From Lantana camara (taxonomy: Eukaryota > Streptophyta > Magnoliopsida > Lamiales > Verbenaceae): 64,000 bases of DNA. Positions 46,351 through 56,456 of this stretch are shown one piece after another. How positions within the stretch are numbered: the first letter of the stretch is position 1; every line of letters begins with the position of its first letter. A program made the translations under genes and the position numbers. Below the pieces are notes generated by a model. It was not told the origin of the DNA. It did not search any database and saw only the letters and a list, made by a program, of their open reading frames with translations. The stretch spans positions 55,807,001-55,871,000 of the forward strand of contig CM074855.1 of the NCBI GenBank assembly GCA_037501455.1, in the 5' to 3' direction.

Positions 46351-46979
46351 GGGTTGTATTATATGTTTATTTCTGAGCATTTTCATCCTTTCATTCATGA
46401 ATTTGAGCATGGTTTCATCAAGTCTGGGCCGTTTTTCCGAAAATGGGGTGATTTTGGGCAAATGTTGATCTCCTTCGATTTTCAATGGTTTTGATTGATT
46501 CCAAGCTTGAGATTGATTGTTTTGACATCCTCATATCATTTATGGTCATTGATTTCGTGGTTGTTGAGATATTTATGAGATATTATTTATGAAATTTTGA
46601 GAAAATCCCACATGTATGTCACGTACGATTGCTTTCTTGTTTGAGCTTGTTTGGGACTGAACTATGTGTTGGATTTATGATGTTTTGCTGCACATTTGAG
46701 GGACTTATGGACCTGAACTAAGTCGGATTAATTGAATGCAAGCATGCCCTGTTTTCTTCGAGCCTTGCTCTGTTTTCTGGCGTGATTTTCAGCTGCGAAG
46801 CTGCTGTGTTTCCTTCATGCTTTTGCTGTTAATTTCTTGGCCTTGTAGCATGTGTTTTATCTGACTTCTTGCAACTCTTTTGTACCTTGTATAGCTGCCT
46901 TTGTTGCTTGTTTTTCTTGCTGGTTTAGCTGCCCTGTTTCTGCGTCTGTTGCTGTTAAACCAGAGCTGTTTCTGGTTCG

Positions 46980-47106
46980 TGGCACGGGGGTGCCATTTCT
47001 GGTCGTTCCAGCGAGGAACGGGGGTGCAGTCTCGGCCTGGATTTGCTGTACCGAGACACGGGGGTGTCTCGGTCTAGGTTTGGAGGGTGACACGGGGGTG
47101 TCACCC
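46980..47106 (+). repeat. LTR palindromes with CGGGGG loop (D, 5' LTR)
   Basis: Three hairpins share the loop CGGGGG: TGGCA with TGCCA (46980-46995), ACCGAGACA with TGTCTCGGT (47050-47073) and GGGTGACA with TGTCACCC (47085-47106). A decayed unit is near 47015. The second is identical to one in A; the third pairs like A's but with a different outer base pair. Confidence 0.75.
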
Positions 47107-47329
47107 CGTTTTCCTTGGACTGTCTTGCTGCGTGCCTTGGTCTGCTGCTGCTGCTGCTGTATGAATATGCATGGTTGTGTTTGGTGCTGTGTGTGTTGTG
47201 TGCATGCATGGCTGTTTGATTGTGTGAGTGTTGCATGTATATAATATATAGTACATATGTAATATATATATATATGTGTATTTAATATATAATATATATG
47301 CATGCATGGGTATGTTTGTGTGTGTGTAC

Positions 47330-47374
<45 letters not shown>

Positions 47375-49320
47375 GTATATACATATGTTATTATATTATA
47401 TTATATATATATATATTATATTATATATATTTATTATATATTTTAAATATTATTTGATTTAATTTAATTATTGAAATTAATTGATTTCCATTTCGCATAT
47501 TTAATTACTGACTATTGATTGAACGTTTTATTTATTTTATTCCTAAATGTGAATTTGAATATTATATGTCATGCTTATTAAATAGATTTTAGATTAATTG
47601 ATATGCATTATGAATTATGAATTTATAAATTTACGAATATTATGAATTTATGAATTTATGAAATTGAATGAAATATATGAACGAATGATGTGATTATATG
47701 ATTTAAATCTCTTAATAGTGCACATGAACATCTTATTGATATAATATGATCATTTATGCATTCATGTCAATTTCACTTCATTGCCGAGCGTCATATGTGG
47801 TCATTGAGTCTCATACCTTTTCTTTTGCTCAGATTTGGATTTGGTCGGAGACGAGGGCGAGCCTTGAGACGCTTGTACCTTTCTTTTGCTTTGGTAAAGG
47901 TGGGTTTTTCTTCTATTAGTTAAAACAACCATATATATTCCTTATGTGCAAAGTTTTAAGCCAAAATCGTATATTTATATATATCGAGTCATTTCGGGTA
48001 AATAATTTCAAACGTATGACCCCTTTCTTTGATTTATGAACCCTACCATATGTTTGGCGAGATATTTATGATTCATGATTGCACGGGCCCCGGGACTTAG
48101 TATATGTGGCTAACCGAGGAAGCAAGGGCTGACGGGGATCCCATATACTAGTTCCAACCAAACTACGGTGATACCGGCCCTCGCTAGGAGTTTTAGCGAG
48201 GAATGGGAGCTGAGTGCCCTTGGGGGATTCATGTACCCCCATTGGCCTATGTATGAACCGGTGGTCGGGTCTTGCAAGCCCGTCCACCACCCGGAGGAAG
48301 AAGGAGTATATGAATGATTATGATCATGTATTTATGAGCACAAAAGATTTATGTATGATAATGTAACGCCCCGGTTCCGGATGAACAGGTAAGCACGCCA
48401 CGTGTCAGTTTGAGCGTAGGTTTTATTTATAATTCTTTTAATTTCATAATATATTACGTGGCATTTCACATTTTTATAAAATTCAAGAAACATTATTCAT
48501 CAATTATTTGATTTCATATCATTGGAAATATTATTTCATGACATGGAAAATATTTTCTTGCATGAAATTAATACCGAGAGTGATAAAGTTACCAAATTGT
48601 CCCTAGTTAAACGTTTTCTAAAATTCTAGGGACTTGATTGTATAATTTTCAGGGGCATGATTGATTATTTTCCAAAGCTTTATAAATCTTATTGCATAAC
48701 TTAGAGAGTTCAAGGATTAATTGGCAATTTGGCAACTTTCACATAAATCAAAAAGGATGAATTACGTATCATCCTTCTCCCACATTCCTTGATCATTTTC
48801 ATAAAAAATTTCCCAACCCTTTTTGCTCTCTCACTCTCGGTTCCTCCAAGGAAAGAAAAGGAAGAAGTTTTCTCAATCAATCATCAAGATTTCAAGGAGT
48901 TAGCCAAGCTTTTGAGAGTTGATCATCATCTTCATCCATCTTCTTCATTTCTTAGCTTTCAAGGTTGGTTTGCATGGAAGTGATGATTCTTGCTCACAAT
49001 TGACATGCTTAGGGTTTGAGAATTATATGCTAGATGAATGAATTATAGTTCGGAGCATGAATTATGGCATGAATTGTTTATGAAATTGTTGAATATTGAG
49101 CTTGATTGGCCAAGTTTGATCATGAGTATGAAGCATGAATTTATGATGATATTTCATGGTTTTAGGTGTTTAAGTGTTACTTTATCATATATTGAAGATA
49201 TATGTATAAGAAGTGTCAAGAGTAATAACTTTTGGGGATCAAAAATGGAGTTGTTGCTTCCTTTTGTGCTTTGCCGAGAGCTTCCCCTGTTTCTGCTCTG
49301 TTTTTTTTCAGTTGCAGAAA

Positions 49321-49521
49321 CTGGGAACGACCGTTCCCAGCCTCAAGGCTTTGTGGGAAAGGGCGGCCGAGCATGGGAACGGCCGTTCCCATTTTGGCCT
49401 TGCGCCGGAAGGGTCGTTCCCAGCTCAAAGGCGCATTTTAATAGGGGAAAACGTTGCCATGTTTTCTGGGCAACGGGAACGACCGTTCCCATTTTGCAAA
49501 GGAACCCGGAACGGCCGTTCC
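49321..49521 (+). repeat. LTR palindromes of the solo LTR (GGGAACG...CGTTCCC type)
   Basis: Four strong palindromes have stems of 4-7 bp around the loop CGACCG or CGGCCG: CTGGGAA with TTCCCAG (49321-49340), ATGGGAA with TTCCCAT (49373-49392), GGGAA with TTCCC (49475-49490) and GGAA with TTCC (49508-49521). A half unit lies near 49410. Flanking bases change in pairs (CT/AG, AT/AT). Their placement in the LTR matches the CGGGGG-loop palindromes of A, B and D. Confidence 0.75.
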
Positions 49522-50521
49522 CACCTGGATTGCAGAACAAAAGTTTCTGCATAAAATTACGACAATGACCCCTCGATCCAACGACTTCTTTGACCCCGAA
49601 TTGCTATAATATGTGCTAATATGATGTGAAACGACATGTTATCATACCACATTGCATTTTCATGGTCGTCTCGACACATTTCCGCCGTTCGTCATATTTT
49701 GGTCATTTTAGTTCATGTCTCATGTTTATACGTCGTATTTGCACAGGTCACGAGGGCGTGGACAGGGAGCAAGCTCCTTAGAACACTTCTTTATTATATT
49801 TGGTAAGAAAGGTGAGGTTTTGTTTTGGTAAAACGAACCCTATAACCCTTATGTGCTAGTTTTCGGCCAAAGCGTATTATAATTATGAATGATTTCAAAA
49901 CCATGAACATTTCAAGCAAGCAATTCATGATTTCAAGCATGTTTGGCGAGTACATGATTACACGTGGGCCCGAGGGTAATTCTTGAGCCAACCGGGAAAG
50001 CAAGGGCTGACGGGTAACTCCTGAATTATCCTCACATTGTTGGGATCACCCCCGAAGCCACTAGGAGATTAGTGGTGAAAGGAGTTCCGTGTCTAGAGGG
50101 TCATGTCCTCTATACACACCATGTCGTGGATAGTCGAGCCTTGCAAACTCGCTATCACCCGGAGGAAGAAGGAGACTGGGGATTAATCCGGCATGTCGGG
50201 TTATCCTCGGGTTATTGCATGATTTCTAGCATGAAATTGTTGATGTGAGCACTAAATAAATTGCATGATCACGTATTTATCAAGCAAGCAAGCATGATCA
50301 CGTATTGTTCACGATTGGGAGTTCGGTTGGAGATTGCCCTTGCTCGCCGGGGCCACATGTTCATGACATTGACAAGCATGATTAAATGAACATGTTAAAA
50401 TGATTGGTTGTAACCTCGGGCAAAGATTAAACTTCTTGAATTATATATCTTTTTTATTCTAAAGTCTTCACCCGGGGCTACAACTTGCATGTGACGTGTG
50501 ATATATATTATTGCCCTTCAC

Positions 50522-50555
50522 TCAGTCTTCGGTAGACTGATATTTCACTTTTCAG
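50522..50555 (+). promoter_or_regulatory. Conserved hairpin and acceptor-like site in the solo LTR
   Basis: TCAGTCT pairs with AGACTGA around TCGGT (50522-50540). It is followed by TTTCACTTTTCAG|G ending at 50555, and shortly after by GTGCTAGGCGGG. Confidence 0.5.
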
Positions 50556-51231
50556 GTACCTTTGAGCGTGGTCGTGCTAGGCGGGTGTCCGGTCGTTCGA
50601 GTTTTGCATTTTCATGAGTCTAGCACCGTACCTTCATGTATATTACTTTTGAGATATTTCATGTTATTGATCGGTATTAGTATTTTTGGATACATGGTTA
50701 TGTATATTATTAAGAGATGATAATGTATTGATAGCTAAAGTGGTATCTATAAGTATTTATTCGGTAAATATGGTACCTATATGTACGAATGATTTAATTG
50801 CTTCCGCTTTCATTATCATGTTCGCTTTGATGTTGTTGGGGAGAGTGTCCCGCCTAGCTCGTCATTTTTATTGTCACCCGTTCGCTATAGTTTTGATTTA
50901 TGTATGAACTTTCCATTTCATACGTGGATCGAGGCTATAGTGCGGGGGATGTGGTGCCCAGGGGGGTTAGGGTGCTACAGATAATGAATGATTGAATAAT
51001 TAATTATGATTACACGAGGAGTAGGTTGGAGATGGTGCATGCCCACTCGCCGGGCCATAAACCCTTATGAACAATTATGAATGAATATGAACGTCGTAAT
51101 CCCGTTGATGCTTTCTTTTTGTGTTAAACACTTGGTAAATTCTTATGAAACTTCACACGGGATTAGGGCTTGCATGTATGTGTTTAATTTATGCAATATT
51201 ATATATTTTATGCCCCATTTTTTTTACCCAC

Positions 51232-51278
51232 CAGTCTCTTTTAGACTAAACCCGGTTGTTTTCAGTTGTTTTGTGCAG
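51232..51278 (+). promoter_or_regulatory. Conserved hairpin and acceptor-like site in 5' LTR of D
   Basis: CAGTCT pairs with AGACT around CTTTT (51232-51247). GTTGTTTTGTGCAG|G follows, ending at 51278, then GTGCTAGGCGGG. The 3' LTR has the same at 59748-59794, with a complete stem CAGTCT/AGACTG. Confidence 0.5.
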
Positions 51279-51701
51279 GTATAGGAGTGCTAGGCGGGAA
51301 TACAAGTCGTCTAGGTCTTGCATTTATGTTTAGCACTTCTTTTCAGTCTCATATGTTCATACTCTCATTACTTTTGTATTTGATCTTAGTATTTCTTGGA
51401 GCGTTATGATTTTAGTAGGCCATGAGCGCCGTTGATTATTTGAATGCTTTTGTATATCTATTTTGGAGCTTGGTGGCTCATTGTTTATATGCTATGTTAT
51501 TCTTGCTTCCGCGTATTATTTTAACTCTGATTTTATGATTCTTGAGTTTATTGGTTTAAGGGTTAGTCCCGCCTAGCATAGCGTGTGTGTTATGTCCCCG
51601 TTTGCCGTGGATTTGGCACGTGTATGGACTTCCATTTCATATACGGGTCGGGTCCCAGTGCGGGGGATGTGGTACCTCACGCCGGGTGCTACTTCCTTAT
51701 G

Positions 51702-51713
51702 TGGTATCAGATC
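51702..51713 (+). promoter_or_regulatory. Primer binding site of D, with one mismatch
   Basis: TGGTATCAGATC lies about eight bases after the 5' LTR. Compared with the sites of A, B and E (TGGTATCAGAGC) it has T in place of G at the next-to-last base, which may weaken pairing with initiator tRNA-Met. Confidence 0.8.
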
Positions 51714-51899
51714 TTAGGGTTGCAAAACCCGGGCTCTAGTGTCGTGTTGAGTCAGTTAAGTCGTTCGGCTTTAGGAACAACTTGTCAATGTGTTGCATAT
51801 GTGTTGCTTGTGTGCTTTAAATTTTGAATTTTGATCGAATTAATTGCACTTGCATGCATGGACTAAAAATAACATGCATTTCATTATTTCTTGAAAAGG

Positions 51900-54800
51900 A
51901 TGCCTCCGCGTAGACACCGTGAGAGATCTCCCGGACACCGTCGTCATCATGATCGATCTCCTACGCCGCCACCCCAACGACAAGCACCACCGATGGATAT
52001 GGGGAATTTTATGGAAGCAGTTTTCAACTATGTCGAGCATAGGAGGGCTCAAGCTCCCGCACCACAACAAGCAGAACAACCGGCTCCTCCACCAAATCAT
52101 AATAACAATAGAGACCCTCATGGGGTGTTTCTGAGTTACAACCCCCCTCGGTTTTCTGGTTCTATTGACGATGCGGTCTCGGAGGGTTGGTTGATTAGAT
52201 TGGAGAGGATATTTGGGGTCCGACAGTTTAGTACGCAAGAGAAGGCTCAATTTGCTATATTCCAACTGGATGGGGATGCGTATGAATGGTGGGAGCGAAC
52301 AAGGGAGAAACTCGAGGTAGATGGAGAGGAAGTGACTTGGGAGGTTTTCAAGAGAGAATTTCGGGAATGCTTTGTACCGGAAGTGGTAAGGGAAAGGAAA
52401 GAGCAAGAGTTTATGGAGTTAAAGCAAGGGGCTCGTACGGTGACTCAATACCTCGCCGTATTCAATAGACTTGGGAAATACGCTCCTCATGTCACCCGGG
52501 ATGAGAAGAGGAAAGCAAGGAAATTCATAGCGGGATTGAGACAGGACTTGAGACACGGTCAAGCAGGTCACAATTTCGAGTCATTTGCCGACACCGTGCA
52601 AAGGGCTTTGGTTCAAGAGGAGGAATTCAAGAAGAAGGATCCGATGTTTAGAGCTCTAATGGGAAGAGGTTCTGGATCGAATTCAGGAAAGAGACCGATG
52701 ATTCAAGCTAGTCCACCTCCTAAAGGTCCTTTTAAGAAGCCTCGGTTTGGAGGAGAAGGTTCTCAGGCCGCACCGACTCGACCAAAGGCTCTACTTATGG
52801 CTCCGGCACCTACAAATTCACGCCCGGATGTACCTCCATGTACTCACTGCGGGGGACCGACCCATACCTACAATAATTGTCGAAGAAGGTTGAATTTGCG
52901 CCTCACATGTGGAAAAAGTGACCATATGGCGGAGACATGTCCCTACAAGAACCCCGGATTTAAGAAAGGAGTTCGGAGGCCAATGATTCAGGCTCGTGCT
53001 TACGCCCTCGAGGGTGAGGAGCAAGATGCAGAGATTGATCCCACAGCCGTGGTAGAAGGTACCCTATGCATACATAACATGAACATTCATGCACTCTTTG
53101 ATCCGGGTGCCACGCATTCCTTTATTTCTTGTGATATAGTTGCCACTCTGTGCTTGCCTGTTATCTGTCTTTCTTCTTGTTATTTGGTGAGTTCGCCACT
53201 TGGAGGGAGTCTTCAGACAGATCAGTTAGTTCGGGAGTGTTCAGTTCTGATTGAAGGGAAAGAATATCCAGCTGATTTAATTGTCATGCCTATGAAGAGG
53301 TATGGAGTTATCTTGGGTATGGACTGGTTGTCCAGGCATCGGGCCAATGTTGATTGTTTTGCGAAGAAGGTGATTTTGGGGAAAGAATTGGTGATTGGTA
53401 GTGGATCAAGAACGGTATCTCTCTTGTCTTATATGGAAGCTCACAAGTTGATAAGAGAAGGAGCAACGGGATTTATTGCTTATCTTCTTAATAGGCCGAA
53501 AGATCAAGTTAAGTTGGAGGATACCGCGGTTGTTAAGGATTTCTCCGATGTGTTTCCGGAGAATTTGAGTTCTTTACCACCAGACCGTGAAATTGAGTTC
53601 GTTATTGACTTACATCCAGGATCCACACCGTATTCTAAGACTCCGTATCGGATGGCACCGGCCGAGTTGAAAGAGTTAAAGATTCAATTAGAGGAATTGC
53701 TCAAAGTTGGATATATTCGGCCAAGTTCGTCACCTTGGGGTGCTCCGGTTCTCTTTGTTAAGAAAAAGGATGGAACCTTAAGAATGTGTATAGATTACCG
53801 GGAGCTTAATCGGATGACCATAAAGAATAAGTATCCTTTGCCCCATATTGAGGATTTATTCGACATGTTCCAAGGTTCGGGGGTTTACTCAAAATTGGAC
53901 TTGAGACAAGGATATTATCAATTGAAGATCCGGGAAGAGGACATTCCGAAGACGGGATTTAACACCCGGTATGGACACTACGAATTCGTAGTGATGCTTT
54001 TTGGATTGACTAATGCTCCAGCTGCTTTTATGGATATGATGCATGGAATTTTCCGGCCCTATTTGGATAAGTTTGTGGTAATCTTCATCGATGACATCTT
54101 GGTTTATTCGAGAACTCCGGAGGATCATGCAAGGCACCTCAGAATTGTGTTGGACACCTTAAGGGAACATCGGTTGTATGCTAAGTTTAGCAAATGCGAG
54201 TTTTGGATTGATCGGGTAGCATTTTTGGGTCATATTATTTCAAGGAAAGGTTTGGAAGTAGACCCTTCTAAGATTGAGACGGTTATTCAATGGCAAAGCC
54301 CGAAAAATGCTTCAGAAGTAAGGAGTTTCTTGGGTTTGGCAGGCTACTATCGGAGATTTGTACAGGATTTCTCAAAGATTGCGGCTCCTTTAACCCGATT
54401 GACTAAGAAAGCGGTTAAGTTTGAGTGGGACGAGGCATGTGAAGCTAGCTTTCAACTTTTAAAGGAAAAGTTGACCACCGCTCCTGTATTAGCACTTCCC
54501 GAAGGTACAGAAGGATATACAGTTTATACGGACGCCTCAAAAGAAGGTTTGGGATGTGTGTTGATGCAGAATGGAAGAGTAATCGCCTATGACTCAAGGA
54601 AATTGAAAGAGCATGAACAGAACTACCCCACTCACGATTTGGAATTAGCGGCAGTGATCTTTGCTTTGGGTAAGTGGAGACACTATCTTTATGGAATTTC
54701 GTTCGAGGTCTTTTCCGATCACAAGAGTCTCCAATACTTATTCTCGCAAAAGGAATTGAACAAGAGATAACGGCGTTGGATGGAACTTTTGGCGGATTAT

Positions 54801-56420
54801 GAGTGTACAATCCGATACCATCCCGGCAAAGCCAATTTGGTCGCGGATGCGCTGAGTCGGAAAGCTAGCGTGTCCAATGTGAAAGTGGAGATTGGAGATG
54901 AGAATGAGTTGTTCAAGCTGAGGGCTAGTATTCGGAATATTACGGTTCAACCCGATCTTAAACAGAGATTATTTGATGCTCAGCGGATTGATCCCGAGGT
55001 TCAGAAATTAGCTGAGAAAGCTCGAGCTGATTCAGAGTGTCCGTTTGGGTTTGATGATACGGGACTTCTAAGGTTCAAGAATAGAGTTGTTGTCCCGGAA
55101 GAGTTAAAAAGGATTATTCTTCAGGAAGCCCATCGGTCAGGTTATTCGATACATCCCGGAGGGAACAAAATGTATAAGGATCTTAAGTAATTCTATTGGT
55201 GGAATGGATTGAAACGGGATGTTATCAACTTCGTGAAGCATTGTATGACTTGTCAAGTGGTAAAGGCAGAACATCAAAAGCCATCGGGGCTACTTCAACC
55301 ATTGCCTATCCCGGAATGGAAATGGGAACAAATAGCTATGGATTTTGTTTTGGGATTACCAAAAGTGAGAGGAGGTTTCGATGGAATTTGGGTTATTGTG
55401 GACAGGTTGACAAAATCAGCTCATTTTCTTGCTATCAGAATGTCCGATAAAGTGAGTAAGTTGGCCAAGAGATACAATGATGAGATTGTCAGGCTTCATG
55501 GTGTACCTGTTAGTATTGTCTCGGATCGGGATCCCAGATTTACTTCACGGTTATGGTAAGAATTACAGAAGTGTTTGGGAACAAGGCTTCAATTCAGCCC
55601 AGCTTTCCATCCTCAGACCGACGGACAATCAGAAAGGTTACTTAAGTATCTGGAGGATTTGTTGAGAGCATGTGCATTGGACTTTCAAAGCTCGTGGAAT
55701 GAACAGTTGCCGTTAATCGAGTTTGCTTACAACAATAGCTATCAAGCCTCGATTGAAATGGCCCCTTATGAAGCTCTTTATGGACGTAAATGTCGATCAC
55801 CGTTGTTCTTTGACTTAGAGGAATGGAATTGGACCAAGCAAGAAGGGATTAAAAGAGGGGAAATGAAGGAAAAACCCTCTAAGGCTGTACAAGAGGCTAT
55901 TGATAAGGTCCAGATAATTAGACAACGGATGAAGGCCGCTCAGGATCGACAAAAGAGTTATGCAGATCTTCGGAGAAAGAATTTGGAGTTTGAGATTGGA
56001 GATAGGGTTTTCTTAAAGGCTTCCCCACGAAAAGGGTTCTCAAGGATTGGACGAGGAGGAAAATTAAACCCTCGGTATATGGGACCGTATGAGATTTTGG
56101 AGAAGATTGGGGATACGGCCTATCGACTGGACTTGCCTCCGAGTTTGACTGGAATTCATAACGTGTTTCATGTTTCGCAGCTCCGAAAGTATTATCGAGA
56201 CGAGTCCGAGGTTCTACCGGTTGAAGGAGTGGAATTAGAACCGGATCTCACCTTCGTTCAGAAGCCGATTAAGATATTGGATTGAAAGTTTTAGGAACTC
56301 AGAAATCGGCGTATTCCACTAGTCAAGGTTCTTTGGAGAAGTGATAAAACCGAAGAGGCTACTTGGGAGACGGAGGAAAAGATGAAAAGGTTTCACCCCG
56401 AGTTGTTTCCGAGCGAGTAA
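51900..56420 (+). pseudogene. Ty3/gypsy Gag-Pol with chromodomain, five in-frame stops
   Basis: A single frame of about 1506 codons holds, in order: capsid, zinc knuckles ([14 protein letters not shown] from residue 314; the second has lost its first cysteine), protease (DPGATHSF at 401, where DSG or DTG is usual), reverse transcriptase with FIDD (729-732), RNase H (D878), an integrase zinc region, an integrase core ending in FHPQTDGQSER, a GPY/F-like segment (NPRYMGPYEI) and a C-terminal chromodomain. This order is Ty3/gypsy; the chromodomain places it among chromoviruses. The frame is broken by TAA at 54768, 55188 and 55557, TGA at 56283 and TAG at 56292, without any frameshift. I chose ATG 51900 because the arginine-rich start resembles that of B; an ATG lies at 51891 too. 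Confidence 0.93.
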
Positions 56421-56421
56421 T

Positions 56422-56456
56422 GAATCCGGGGACGGATTCTTTTAAGGGGGAGAGAT
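56422..56456 (+). promoter_or_regulatory. Polypurine tract of D with adjacent hairpin
   Basis: GAATCCG pairs with CGGATTC around GGGA (56422-56439), directly after the stop codon. The tract TTTTAAGGGGGAGAGAT then leads into the 3' LTR. Unlike A, B and C, D has no stem-loop array here: only about 36 bases separate gag-pol and LTR. Confidence 0.75.

Larger units (their letters stand above)
48362..50979 (+). mobile_element. Solo LTR of a related gypsy family, nested in D
   Basis: The 2618-bp insert starts TGTAACGCCCCGG and ends GGGTGCTACA. It is flanked by GATAA on both sides (48357-48361, 50980-50984). The 3' LTR of D shows the uninterrupted site near 59500. No internal domain or second LTR is present, so the element was reduced to one LTR by recombination. 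It shares the LTR end, the acceptor-like site and the CAGTC hairpin with the other LTRs, but its palindromes have a different loop. Confidence 0.92.
45287..51693 (+). repeat. 5' LTR of D, interrupted by a solo LTR
   Basis: It begins TGTAACGCCCCGAC and ends near GGTGCTAC; the last base is T where A is expected. Removing the nested 2618-bp LTR and its 5-bp duplication leaves about 3.78 kb, close to the 3' LTR. Notable parts are a GGAACC hairpin (45900-45945), a donor-like site (46338-46350), palindromes (46980-47106), a (TA)n tract (47331-47372) and an acceptor-like site (51278). Confidence 0.92.

Noticed and set aside
46857..47384. 175-codon minus-strand frame in the LTR of D
   Set aside because: Runs through a TA microsatellite, a CAG tract and palindromes; the LTR partner has a different length; no domain.
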